Origin: Streptomyces sp. NBC_00690
GTDB taxonomy: Bacteria > Actinomycetota > Actinomycetes > Streptomycetales > Streptomycetaceae
Assembly: GCF_036226685.1 (NCBI RefSeq)
Contig: NZ_CP109009.1
Location: forward strand, 6,971,501 to 7,035,500
DNA length: 64,000 nt
Direction of reading: 5' to 3'
The position numbers were made by a program, and so were the translations under genes. Of this stretch, positions 7,524-17,800 are shown in pieces. The notes below the pieces were generated by a model, which was not told the DNA's origin, did no database searches, and saw nothing but the letters and a program-made list of their open reading frames with translations. Numbering within the stretch: position 1 is the first letter of the stretch; every line of letters begins with the position of its first letter.

Positions 7524-9098
7524 ATGAACCCCGAAGTCAGTAGCGGGCGCCGCCGGGCGATCCTGGCTCTGCTCGCCGTCACCGTACTGATCGTGGTCAT
7601 GGACCTCACGATCATCAACGTGGCGCTCAACCCGATTCAGCAGAGCCTCGATGCGACCAACGCCGAACTCCAATGGGCTCTCGACTCCTACTTGATCACC
7701 TTCGCGGCCTTCCTGTTCACCGGCGGTGTGTGCGCGGATCGATTCGGCCGTAAGAAGACCCTGATCGTCGGACTCATGGTGTTCGGCATCAGCTCGGTCC
7801 TGGGCGCGTACGCCGGCACCGTCACGGAACTCATCCTGTGGCGCGCTGTCATGGGCGTGGGAGCGGCCGTGGTGCCCACCGTCACGCTCGCGATCATCCT
7901 GAACGTCTTTCCGCCGATGGAGCGCCAGAAGGCCATCGCGGCCTGGGCAGCGGCAGCCGGAGTGGCCTTCGCCGTGGGGCCGGTGCTCGGGGGTCTTCTG
8001 CTTGAGCAGTTCTGGTGGGGCTCGATCTTCCTCATCAACGCCCCGCTGATCGTGGCGGGCATTGCCCTCATGCTGTGGCTCGTCCCCGAGTCCAAGAACC
8101 CTTCCCCCGCCAAGTTCGACCCCATAGGTGTGCTGCTGTCCATCGTCGCGGTGGCTCTGCTGGTCTACGGCATTGTGATGGGGGGCGAGGACAATGAGTG
8201 GCTGAGCGCCGGCACGCTCGGGGCCATTGTCGGTGGCGTGGCGCTGCTCGCACTCCTCGTGGTGATCGAGGCCCGGATGGCGGCGCCGTCGCTGGATGTC
8301 AGTCTGTTGCGCAACTCCCGCTTCTCGGCGGGTTCGGCCGCCATCGCGTTCTGCTTCTTCGCCCTCATCGGCGCCATCTTCGTGACGCAGTTCTACTACC
8401 AGGCCGTGCTCGGCTTCTCTCCGATGGAAGCCGGTCTGTTGATGCTGCCGATGGGGGTGGGCTCGATGGTGATGTCGGCCCGATGCCCCAAACTCGTGAT
8501 GAGGTTCGGTCCGCGCGCCGTGGTGACCGCGGGCTCGGTCGTCATGGCGCTCTCCTTCGTGATCATGAGTCAGTTCACGGCCGATACGCCGACCTGGCTG
8601 TTGGTCGTGGCGCAGTTGGTCTTCGGCCTCGGCTGGGGCTGCATCATGGCGCCGGCCACGGCCTCGTTGATGTCCGTGGTGCCCCCGGTCAAGGCCGGTG
8701 CCGGGCAGGCGGTGTCACAGACGATGCGTCAGGTCGGTGGGGCCCTGGGGGTCGCGGTCATCGGCAGCATCCTCGGGGTGGTGTACCGCTCCGACATGGA
8801 GAAGTCGGTGGAAGTGCTTCCGGAGGCCCTCCGCGAGGAAGCGGCCGGGTCGATCGGCGGGACCCTGCGGGCGGTTGATGCCGCACAGCTCGGTGATCGG
8901 GCTCCCGCGCTGATGAGCGACGCGGTCGACGCCTATCTCTCGGGGATGGAGGTCACCATGCTCGTGGCAGCGGCCTTCGCCCTGCTCTCCGCTGCCGTGG
9001 CCCTGCGCTGGCTCCCGAAGACCGCGCCGAAGCCGCCCATGCCGCCCGCCCCCCAACCGGCTGCGAAGGCTGCCGATACGCCGGGTGCGCGGGCCTGA
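7524..9098 (+). CDS. DHA2-type MFS drug exporter, 14 transmembrane segments
   Basis: A 524-residue inner-membrane antiporter of the EmrB/QacA kind. TM1 carries VMDLTIINVALNPIQ (motif D1 of 14-TM DHA2 pumps), motif A is GGVCADRFGRKK, and motif C is visible as AAGVAFAVGPVLGGLL in TM5. Fourteen hydrophobic stretches fit the length. The ATG follows GAGGA. It lies between the MarR/cupin pair and the PKS-NRPS operon, transcribed in the same direction as both. It could export the PKS-NRPS product or be the MarR-controlled efflux pump. A hairpin terminator separates it from the PKS genes. Confidence 0.92.
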   Translation: MNPEVSSGRRRAILALLAVTVLIVVMDLTIINVALNPIQQSLDATNAELQWALDSYLITFAAFLFTGGVCADRFGRKKTLIVGLMVFGISSVLGAYAGTVTELILWRAVMGVGAAVVPTVTLAIILNVFPPMERQKAIAAWAAAAGVAFAVGPVLGGLLLEQFWWGSIFLINAPLIVAGIALMLWLVPESKNPSPAKFDPIGVLLSIVAVALLVYGIVMGGEDNEWLSAGTLGAIVGGVALLALLVVIEARMAAPSLDVSLLRNSRFSAGSAAIAFCFFALIGAIFVTQFYYQAVLGFSPMEAGLLMLPMGVGSMVMSARCPKLVMRFGPRAVVTAGSVVMALSFVIMSQFTADTPTWLLVVAQLVFGLGWGCIMAPATASLMSVVPPVKAGAGQAVSQTMRQVGGALGVAVIGSILGVVYRSDMEKSVEVLPEALREEAAGSIGGTLRAVDAAQLGDRAPALMSDAVDAYLSGMEVTMLVAAAFALLSAAVALRWLPKTAPKPPMPPAPQPAAKAADTPGARA

Positions 9099-9127
9099 TG
9101 GCCATGTGACCCCCCTGTGGCACGAGG

Positions 9128-9157
9128 GTGCCCGCCGGTACGTACACCGGCGGGCAC
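9128..9157 (+). terminator. Hairpin terminator after the MFS gene
   Basis: Perfect 12-bp stem GTGCCCGCCGGT (9128-9139) / ACCGGCGGGCAC (9146-9157), 6-nt loop, followed by TCTTGTG. Confidence 0.75.
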
Positions 9158-9489
9158 TCTTGTGTCCGGAGACTGGGGGGAATCGTCACAGAGATTTCAC
9201 AGCCAGGGTTCACGGCGCGTAGTCATGACTTTCCGTTACTGCGTTATGGCACCGTTAAATGCTGGCGAATGCGGCGGAATCAAATACTCCGAATTCATTG
9301 CCTTAACCAAGAGTAAAGGTCCTTGACTTAGTCTCTTCCTCGTACGTAGTGTCTGCGTGGCTGGCAGTTCGGCCTAGTCTCCATGGATGCCGCCACAGCT
9401 TTCGTTCGGACGAAAATCCTTCTTCTGCCAATAATTCATTTCCTAATGTGGGCGCTCGGCGCCCGGCGTCGTTAGGACGGGGGTAAGCG
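9158..9489 (+). promoter_or_regulatory. Promoter and leader of the PKS-NRPS operon
   Basis: This is an AT-richer 330-bp stretch without a gene. The best promoter is TTGACT (9323-9328), an 18-nt spacer and TAGTGT (9347-9352). The predicted leader is about 130 nt and contains a small hairpin (GGGCGC 9451-9456 / GCGCCC 9460-9465) before the GTG start of the first PKS gene. No SARP-type heptamer repeats and no pathway regulator gene were seen nearby, so control may be external. Confidence 0.5.
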
Positions 9490-12400
9490 GTGTCATTGCG
9501 TGATACCGAAGGGACGGCGATCGGTGGCCCGGTGACGCCTGAGGGCGTTGCCGTGTGGCTTCGTGATCGGGTGGCCGCGCTGGTGGGTCGGTCGACGGGC
9601 GAAGTGGGTGACGATGAGCTGCTCGCCAGGTTGGGGGTGGACTCGATGCGTGCCACGGCCCTGATGGCGGAGCTCTCTCGTGAGCTAGGAAGACATCTTT
9701 CACCTGCGCTTATGTGGTCTCACCCGACCATTGGAGCGCTGGCTGCCAGGGTGGTGATGGGTGAGGCCGCCGAGGCGGCCGGCGCAGTGAGGCGCCCGAT
9801 GGGTCGAGGTGATCGCCGCCAGGACGAGGTCGTTGCGGTCGTCGGCATGGCGTGCCGCTTCCCTGGTGCCGGCGATATTGAATCTTTCTGGCGGCTGTTG
9901 GAATCCGGGGTTGATGCGGTAAGTTCCGTTCCTACTGGAAGATGGGACACGCGTCCTCCCGGCAGCGAAGATCACGTGGCTTCCGGTGATATGACGACGA
10001 TGGCAGCCGGATTCCTCGATGGTCAAATAGATGAATTCGATCCGCTCTTCTTTGGGATTTCCCCGCGGGAAGCCCAGGAAATGGACCCCCAGCAACGATT
10101 GTTCCTTGAAGTCGCCTGGGAGGCATTGGAAGACGCCTCCATCGCTCAGAGTAGTCTCATGGGCACCGACACCGCAGTGTTCGCCGGGGCGATCTGGCAC
10201 GACTACGCGGACCTCGCTTGCGGCGATCCAGCGAGCCTGTCCTCGCACTCGGCCACCGGGCGGGCGCTGAACATGGTCGCCAACAGGCTGTCCTACGTCC
10301 TCGGGCTCCGCGGCCCCAGTGTCGTCCTCGACTCCGCGTGCTCGTCCTCGCTTCTGGCCCTGCACCTCGCCTGCCAGAGCATCGTGAGCGGTGAGTCCTC
10401 GATGGCCATCGCCGGGGGAGTCAACCTGCTACTGAGTCCCGAGACCATGGTGTCCCTCAGCAGGTTCGGCGGTCTGTCCCCGGACGGCCGTTGCAAGGCC
10501 TTCGACGCGCGGGCCGACGGCTTCGGCCGTGGCGAGGGATGCGGGGTCGTCGTCCTCAAGCCGTTGACCAGGGCGCTCGCCGACGGCGACGACATCTGGT
10601 GCACGATCCGCGGTACCGCTGCCAACAACGACGGCTTGAGCAACGGACTCACCGCGCCCAACCCGGTGGCGCAGGAAGAGGTGCTGCGAACTGCCTACCA
10701 CCGCGCTCGGGTGGCACCGGACGAGGTGCACTTCGTCGAGACGCACGGCACGGGGACCGCGCTCGGAGACCCCATCGAAGCCATGGCGCTGGGCGCGGTC
10801 CTCGGCACAGGGCGGGCGGAGGACCGCCCGCTTCGCATTGGTTCGGTCAAGACCAACCTGGGCCACTTGGAAGCCGCGGCCGGAATCGCCGGCTTCATCA
10901 AGACCGCCTTGACGCTCAAACACCGCAAGGTACCGCGGAACCTCCACTTCGACACCCCGAACCCGCACGTTCCCTTCGATGACCTGCGGCTCAAAGTGCC
11001 CACGGAGACCGAGCCATGGCCTGCCACGGGCCCTGCGTACGCGGGTGTGAGTGCTTTCGGCTGGGGCGGTACCAACGTCCACGTGGTGGTCGAGGGCCAT
11101 CGGGAACCGACCCCCGTCGTGCTGCCCGATGTCACCGCACGAGGCATTCTGGGACGGCCCCGGGTCGCCTTCGTCTGCTCGCCGTACGGGCAGCAGTGGG
11201 TCGGCATGGGACGCAATCTCTTCCGTACCGAGCCGGTCTTCCGGTCCGTTCTCATGGAGTGCGACCGGGAACTCATGCAGTACACCGGGTGGTCCCTGGT
11301 GGAAGAGCTGTTCCTGACCGAGGAGTGCGCCCGCACCGATGACGTGGGCGTCATGCAGCCCATCGTCTTCGCGATCCAGGTAGGGCTGGCCACTTGGCTG
11401 GAAGCCGCCGGAGTCCGGCCAGGTGCCGTCGTCGGCCACAGCCTCGGGGAGATCGCCGCGTGCGTGATCGCGGGTGTGCTCGACCTGCCGGACGCCGTAC
11501 GACTGGTCCACCACTACAGCGATCAGCAGCGCCGGGTGGCCGGCTCCGACCGGGGCATGGCCGTCTTCGAACTCTCGGCAGTCGAACTGGAGGAACGTCT
11601 GGCCCGCTCGCCCTCCTCGGTGTGCGTCGCCACCCGCAACGGACCGCGCAGTACGGCACTGGCGGGCGATCGCTCGGAACTGGAGGCGCTCGTCGCCCAA
11701 CTGAAGACCGAGGGGGTGCTGTGCGCCATGATCCGTGTCGATCTGCCCGCCCACACCGCCGCCATCGACCCGATCACGGCCGATCTGGAGCGTGCCATCG
11801 AAGGACTGACCGGGAAGCCAGGTCGCATCCCCGTCATCTCCTCCGTGACCGGACAGCCCCTGGACTGGCGGGACGTCGGCCCGGCGTACTTCGTCCGGAA
11901 CCTGCGCGAGCAGGTCCGGCTCGCCGACGCGACGGCCCATCTGCTCAGCGAGAAGTTCGATGTCCTGGTGGAGATCAGTGCCAATCCGGTGCTCGCCTCC
12001 GCCCTACAACAGAGCGTTGAGGACTCCGGCAGGACCGCGACCGTCATGACCACGATGCGACGCGACGCGGACGATCGCACCGGACTGGTCGAGACACTGA
12101 CGGCGCTCGCGCGGCTCGGGACGGCGGTACGCCTGCCGGGCGCGGACGCCGAGCCGGTCGGCGAACTGTTCACCCTGTCGGCCAAGTGCCCCGAGGCACT
12201 GCGCGACCTCGCCGGCCAGGTGGCCGAACGCCTGACGTCATCCGGTTCCGACCCGGGCGACAGGACCGGGGGACTGCCGGCCCTGGCACAGGAGGCCCTG
12301 CGCAGGGGCCACCATTCCCATCGACTCGCGCTCCCCGTGCGAACCGAGACGGAACTCGTCGAGGCCCTGTCGGCTCACGCCCGCGGTGAGAACCACCCAG

Positions 12401-14877
12401 CACTCCACACCACGGGCACAGCCGCGCAGAGCAGGCCCAGGGTCGCGTTCGTCTTCCCCGGCCAGGGTTCCCAGTGGATCGGCATGGGCAGGGAACTCAT
12501 CCGCAGCGAGCCGGTGTTCCACGCGGCCATCCGCGCGTGCGACACGGCAGCACGCGCCCATGTCGGCTGGTCGATCGAAGCCGAGCTGACATCCGGCGAC
12601 ACCGACCTGATGGTCGACCGCATCGATGTCGTCCAGCCCGTTCTCTTCGCCGTCGAAGTCGCGCTGGCAGCCCTGTGGCGCTCCTGGGGCGTGGAACCGT
12701 ACGCCGTGGTGGGACACAGCATGGGAGAGGTGGCCGCGGCCCATGTCGCCGGCGTGCTGGGCATCGAGGACGCGGCACGGATCATCTGCGTGCGCAGCCG
12801 CCTGCTCCGCCGCACCAGTGGACTGGGCGCGATGCTCGCCGTCGAACTCACCGTTGACCAGGCGCGGGAGGTCCTCGTGGGCAGGGAGGACAAGGTCTCC
12901 GTCGCCGTCAGCAACAGTCCGCGCTCCACGGTCCTCTCCGGCGACCGCGAGGTCCTGGCCGAGATCGCCGGACAACTGGAACGCGGACAGGTGTTCTGTC
13001 GGTGGGTCAAGGTGGACGTTGCTTCCCACAGCCCCCAGATGGACCCGCTGCGCCCGGACCTCCTGGCAGCCCTGAAGGGCATCGCCCACCACCCGGGGAC
13101 CGTACCCGTCTACTCGACCGTCACTGGAGCCGTCCTGGACGGCACCCAGTTGGACGAGAACTACTGGGCCGACAACCTCCGTGAACCGGTCCTCTTCGGC
13201 GCCCAGGTGGCCCGTCTCGTACGGGAAGGGGTGCACGCCTTCGTCGAGATGAGCCCCCACCCCATCCTGCTCCCCGCGGTCGAGCAGGTCGCTGCGGAGA
13301 ACGGTGGCGCAGCGACGGTGATCCCTTCGTTGCGCAGGAACGAGAACGAGCGGGACACGCTACTCGCCTCCCTCGGCAGGCTGCACGTACTGGGGGCGGC
13401 GACGCGTGTCGACCGGGCGGTGACCCCCGCTCGGCGCGGCCGGCGACTGCCTCCCTACGCATGGCAGCGGGAGCGCTTTTGGCACGAGCGGTCCGACCGG
13501 GCACCTCGCTCGGGTGCCGGACTCGTACCGCGTCGTGGACTGCTCGGTGAACGGATCGACTCGGCCGTACAACCGGGCACCCACTACTGGCAGATGGAGT
13601 TCGTCGCCGATACCGCCGACTTGGGCGACCACCGGATCGGCGGGGCCGCCGTGATGCCCGGTGCGGGATTCGTCGAGATGGCCCTCGCGGCTGCCGGCCA
13701 GGTGTGGGACGGCCCCGGGCACGTGCTGTCCGACGTGCTCTTCCAGCAGGCGATGGTCCTTTCTCAGAGCCGACCCACACGGGTTCAGGTGGTACTGGAG
13801 GGGACCCAGGAACGGGAAGCCCGCATACGCTTCTTCGTCCCGGAGGACAACGGTCCGGTCTGTGTCGCCCAGGCGTCGCTGTCCACGGCCGACTCCGGCC
13901 GACGAGCCGAACCGACCGACATCGAACGCCTGGCCGGGCGGATGGCCCAAACGCTCGAAGGATCCGACTACTACCGGGCGCTGGCCGCCTGCGGTCTCGA
14001 CTACGGCCCTGCCTTCCGCGGCATCCAGGACATCGCGCGCAACGACGACGAGGCCCTGGCGAGGATTCGTCTCGACACCCGGCCCGAGCTCCCCGGCACC
14101 GGCTACCTCGTCGCCCCGGCACTGCTCGACTGTGCCTTGCAGTCGGCCCTGGCACCGCTCCTCGACGGTGAGTGGCGGGCATCGGGCGGCTTCCTCAGTG
14201 AAGGCATGGGGAGGGTGACCGTCCACGCGGCCCTCCCCGACGAGATGTGGGCACACTCCACCTGCCGTGCCACCGCAGACGGTCAACGCGAAGCCGATGT
14301 CCGGGTGTACGGCCCGGACGGCACTCTGCTCATCGACGTGACCGGTCTGCGCATCGTGTTGCTGCGGTCCGTGCCCGTCCTGGCCGCGCGGCCCGGGGCG
14401 ATCGCGACGGACGGCCAGGTCCCGCTCGCTGCCACGACCGGTGGACTGCGCGCGACCATCGCCGCGCTGCCGAGCGGTCCCGAGCGGCGCGCCGCCCTGG
14501 AATCGGCGGTGCGGGAGAACGTCGCGCAGGTGGTGCGACTGCCCGCGCGCAGGGTCGAGACGGACCGCCCGCTGAAGTCCCTGGGAATCGACTCCTTGAT
14601 GTCCCTGGAGCTGCGGAACCGGCTGGAGGCGGTCTTCGGGATACCTCTGTCGGCCACGCTCATCTGGAACTACCCGACCGTTCGTGAGATCGCCCCCTTC
14701 CTGGCGGAGAAGCTGTGCCTGGAGCTGGACGACGCGATCGTGCCCGCCGAAGGGTCCCCGCCCGCCCCGGGGGAAGGCGCACGCGGCGGTACCGGTCCGC
14801 AGCCGGCCGCGGGGACCCCAGAGGAACTGCTCGAACGTGAACTGGCCGAGCTCAACGAGCGGATGGAGACCATCTGA
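9490..14877 (+). CDS. Type I PKS: starter plus first extension module, ACP-KS-AT-AT-DH-ACP
   Basis: 1795 residues. Domains: ACP (about 15-90, pantetheine Ser52 in LGVDSM); KS (about 113-540, Cys284-His419-His459); AT1 (about 557-880, GHSLGE, Ser651); AT2 (about 985-1290, GHSMGE, Ser1077, VASHS motif); DH (about 1345-1640, DHRIGGAAVMP with His1381 and Asp1547 in LLDCALQ); ACP (about 1670-1760, Ser1702); C-terminal helical docking tail. AT1 has SPYGQQW in place of FPGQGSQW and Tyr where extender ATs have the carboxylate-binding Arg (HHYSDQQ against CVRSRLL). It should therefore take a monocarboxylic starter for the N-terminal ACP, while AT2 loads the extender. Starter modules of this ACP-KS-AT-AT type are known from myxobacterial PKSs such as myxothiazol. 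No KR accompanies the DH. Confidence 0.93.
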   Translation: MSLRDTEGTAIGGPVTPEGVAVWLRDRVAALVGRSTGEVGDDELLARLGVDSMRATALMAELSRELGRHLSPALMWSHPTIGALAARVVMGEAAEAAGAVRRPMGRGDRRQDEVVAVVGMACRFPGAGDIESFWRLLESGVDAVSSVPTGRWDTRPPGSEDHVASGDMTTMAAGFLDGQIDEFDPLFFGISPREAQEMDPQQRLFLEVAWEALEDASIAQSSLMGTDTAVFAGAIWHDYADLACGDPASLSSHSATGRALNMVANRLSYVLGLRGPSVVLDSACSSSLLALHLACQSIVSGESSMAIAGGVNLLLSPETMVSLSRFGGLSPDGRCKAFDARADGFGRGEGCGVVVLKPLTRALADGDDIWCTIRGTAANNDGLSNGLTAPNPVAQEEVLRTAYHRARVAPDEVHFVETHGTGTALGDPIEAMALGAVLGTGRAEDRPLRIGSVKTNLGHLEAAAGIAGFIKTALTLKHRKVPRNLHFDTPNPHVPFDDLRLKVPTETEPWPATGPAYAGVSAFGWGGTNVHVVVEGHREPTPVVLPDVTARGILGRPRVAFVCSPYGQQWVGMGRNLFRTEPVFRSVLMECDRELMQYTGWSLVEELFLTEECARTDDVGVMQPIVFAIQVGLATWLEAAGVRPGAVVGHSLGEIAACVIAGVLDLPDAVRLVHHYSDQQRRVAGSDRGMAVFELSAVELEERLARSPSSVCVATRNGPRSTALAGDRSELEALVAQLKTEGVLCAMIRVDLPAHTAAIDPITADLERAIEGLTGKPGRIPVISSVTGQPLDWRDVGPAYFVRNLREQVRLADATAHLLSEKFDVLVEISANPVLASALQQSVEDSGRTATVMTTMRRDADDRTGLVETLTALARLGTAVRLPGADAEPVGELFTLSAKCPEALRDLAGQVAERLTSSGSDPGDRTGGLPALAQEALRRGHHSHRLALPVRTETELVEALSAHARGENHPALHTTGTAAQSRPRVAFVFPGQGSQWIGMGRELIRSEPVFHAAIRACDTAARAHVGWSIEAELTSGDTDLMVDRIDVVQPVLFAVEVALAALWRSWGVEPYAVVGHSMGEVAAAHVAGVLGIEDAARIICVRSRLLRRTSGLGAMLAVELTVDQAREVLVGREDKVSVAVSNSPRSTVLSGDREVLAEIAGQLERGQVFCRWVKVDVASHSPQMDPLRPDLLAALKGIAHHPGTVPVYSTVTGAVLDGTQLDENYWADNLREPVLFGAQVARLVREGVHAFVEMSPHPILLPAVEQVAAENGGAATVIPSLRRNENERDTLLASLGRLHVLGAATRVDRAVTPARRGRRLPPYAWQRERFWHERSDRAPRSGAGLVPRRGLLGERIDSAVQPGTHYWQMEFVADTADLGDHRIGGAAVMPGAGFVEMALAAAGQVWDGPGHVLSDVLFQQAMVLSQSRPTRVQVVLEGTQEREARIRFFVPEDNGPVCVAQASLSTADSGRRAEPTDIERLAGRMAQTLEGSDYYRALAACGLDYGPAFRGIQDIARNDDEALARIRLDTRPELPGTGYLVAPALLDCALQSALAPLLDGEWRASGGFLSEGMGRVTVHAALPDEMWAHSTCRATADGQREADVRVYGPDGTLLIDVTGLRIVLLRSVPVLAARPGAIATDGQVPLAATTGGLRATIAALPSGPERRAALESAVRENVAQVVRLPARRVETDRPLKSLGIDSLMSLELRNRLEAVFGIPLSATLIWNYPTVREIAPFLAEKLCLELDDAIVPAEGSPPAPGEGARGGTGPQPAAGTPEELLERELAELNERMETI

Positions 14878-17800
14878 TGAGCGGCACACCGGGCCCGACG
14901 ACGAACGCGGCGACAGCCGCAGCGGACGCCACCGTCACCCATGCCCTCGCGGCCGTACGACAACTGCGCGGCAAGCTCGACGTACTGGAACGCGCGAAGC
15001 GGGAAGCCATCGCCATCGTCGGGATGGGCTGCCGCTTGCCGGGTGGCGTGTCGTCGCCCGGGGCCTTCTGGAAGGTGGTCTCCGAAGGAGTCGACACCAT
15101 CGGGGAGATCCCGGAAGAACGTCGGGAGCTTCGCGGGCGAGGCGGTGCGTCGGCGCAGGACGGAGTCGCTCCTGTGTACGGCGGGTTCATCGAAGGCGTC
15201 GACCGTTTCGACCCCTACTTCTTCGGCATATCGCCGCGCGAAGCGGGCCGAATGGACCCCCAGCAGCGGCACTTCCTCGAAGTGGCCTGGGAGGCGTTGG
15301 AGGACGCCGGGCTGACCCGGGAGGAACTACGGGCCAGCGAAACCGGTGTCTTCGTGGGTGCCAACGCCTCGGACTACCTCCAACTCCAGGTCCAGGACGT
15401 CACCGCGATCGACGACTACACCGTGGTCGGCGGAACCAACTGCATCATCTCGAACCGCCTCTCCTACCTGCTGGACCTGCGCGGGCCCAGCCTGACGGTC
15501 GACACCGCCTGCTCCTCCTCCCTCGTCGCGGTGCACCTCGGCTGCCAGAGCCTGCGCACCCGGGAATGTGACACGGCGGTGGTCGGCGGCATGAACCTGA
15601 TCCTGTCGCCCAACATGGCCCTGGCACACGCCAAGGGGTTGCCGCTCGCCCCCGACGGCAGGTGCAAGACCTTCGACGCGCAGGCGAACGGATACGCCCG
15701 TGGTGAGGGCGTCGGGACGCTGGTGCTCAAGCGGCTCTCCGACGCCACCGCAGACGGCGACCGGATCTGGGCCGTCATCCGCGGCTCGGCCGTCAACCAG
15801 GACGGTCTGACCAACGGCCTGACCGCCCCCAACGGACTGTCGCAGCGCGCCGTGATCAAACAGGCCCTCCGCAACGCCCGCATCGAGCCGTCCCAGGTGA
15901 CGCTGTTGGAGGCGCACGGCACGGGAACGGAACTCGGCGACCCGATCGAGGTGGAAGCGCTCAGCGCGGTCTACGGTGATCCGAGCGGGGGAGCGTCCCC
16001 GTGCGCCCTCGGCTCGGTGAAGACGAACATCGGCCATCTGGAAGCCGGCGCTGGCATGGCCGGACTGATCCGGGCGGCGCTCAGCATCCACCACAGCGCC
16101 ATCGCCCCGCATCTGCACCTGTCGACCGTCAACCCACACATCGACCTCGACGGGACCCGGCTGTCCATCCCGACCTCCCTGCGTACCTGGGAGGTTCCCG
16201 ACGAGCGGCGCCACGCGGCGGTCAGTTCCTTCGGCGCGGGCGGTACGAACGCCCATGTGATCCTCGGCCCGGCTCCGGCGGACACCGATGGCGAAGCGGC
16301 GAGGAACCCGTCCGAGGAGGGCCCCTGGCTGTTGCCGGTGTCCGCGGCCACGGCCGACGCACTGGCGCCCATGGCGCGGGCCTACCGCGACCACCTCCTC
16401 TCGTCCGAGGGCCGTGCTCAAGACTTCGCGGACCTCGTCCATACGGCCACGGTCCGCCGCACCCGTCACCAGCACCGACTTGCCGTGGTGGCCGGATCGC
16501 ATCAGGATGCGGCGGCCCGGCTGACGAACTGGCTGGAGGGGGAGGAGCCGGCCGGAGCCGTCACGGGTCACGCCGGAAGCTCCGTGGCGGACGGAGTCGT
16601 CTTCGTCTTCCCGGGCCAGGGGTCCCAACGAGCGGGCATGGGTCGGGAACTGCTGGCGGTCTGCCCGGTGTTCCGGGCTGCGGTGACCGAGTGCGATGAC
16701 GCCATGCGCCGCTGGCTCGGCGGACGTTCGATCATCGACGAGGTCATGAGGATCGACGAGGCGGCGACGCTCGACCGCATCGATCTGATCCAGCCTGCGC
16801 TGTTCGCCCTCGCCGTGGGTCTCGCGGCGCGATGTCGCTCCTTCGGCCTGGAACCCGACGCGGTGGTGGGGCACAGCATGGGAGAGGTCGCGGCGGCCCA
16901 TGTCGCGGGAGCGCTCACCCTGGAGGACGCCGCCCGCATCATCTGCCGGCGCAGCGCCCTGCTCCGCCGCATCAGTTGCCAGGGAGCGATGCTGGTCATC
17001 GCCCTGCCGCTGGACGAGGCGGACCGGCTCATCGAGGGATGCCGCGACGAGGTGTCCGTGGCCGTCAGCAACAGCCCCACGTCGACGGTGCTGTCAGGTG
17101 ATCCGGGGACTCTCGTCGACCTGGCGGAGGAGCTGCGCGGGCGCGGGGTGTTCTGCCGACCGGTGAAGGTTGACGTCGCCTCCCACAGCCCGCAGGTCGA
17201 TGTGCTGCGGGACGAACTCCTCGCGGATCTCGCCGACCTGCGACCCCAGCTCTCCCGCATACCCATCCTGTCGACGGTGACGGGAACGTGGTCCGACGGC
17301 TCGGAGTTCGACGCGGACTACTGGATGCGCAACCTCCGGGAGCCCGTCCTGTTCTGGGATGCCGTGCAGGGCCTCATCAGCCGGGACCACGGAGTGTTCC
17401 TGGAGATGAGCCCGCACCCCGTCCTGCTGTCCGCGGTGGAGCAGGCCTTCGACGTCCGTGAGCGGGACGGGCTCGCCTTGCCGGCCATGCGGCGCGATGA
17501 GCCGGAGACCCACGGGACGTTGGAGATCCTCGGTGCACTGCATGTGCACGACATCCCGGTGAACCTGCCCGTACCGATGCGGGGGCGCTCGGTTCCGCTA
17601 CCCGGTTACACGTGGCAACACGAACGGTTCTGGTTCCGTGACACCCGTGCGAGAAGCACCGTCGCCCCATCCGCGCCCGCACGGGGGGCGGACTCCCCAC
17701 GGCCGCAGCCGACGGCCCCGCGCAGCCAACCGGCGGTGCTGCTCGACCGACTGCTGCCCACCACTGGCGCCGGGCGGCTGACCATGGTCCTCGCCTTCGT

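Noticed and set aside
1470..9360. Shared GTGTCTnCGTG string upstream of the nitrilase gene (about 1493) and of the first PKS gene (about 9350)
   Set aside because: Eleven positions with a mismatch in different promoter contexts; the genes have unrelated functions and chance similarity is likely.
10429..11940. 503-codon open frame on the minus strand inside the first PKS gene
   Set aside because: It is the mirror of a high-GC3 coding strand; the composition is Gly/Asp/Val/His-rich without any domain, and the plus strand encodes an unmistakable KS-AT. The same applies to the other long antisense frames in 9.5-27.5 kb and 35-45 kb.
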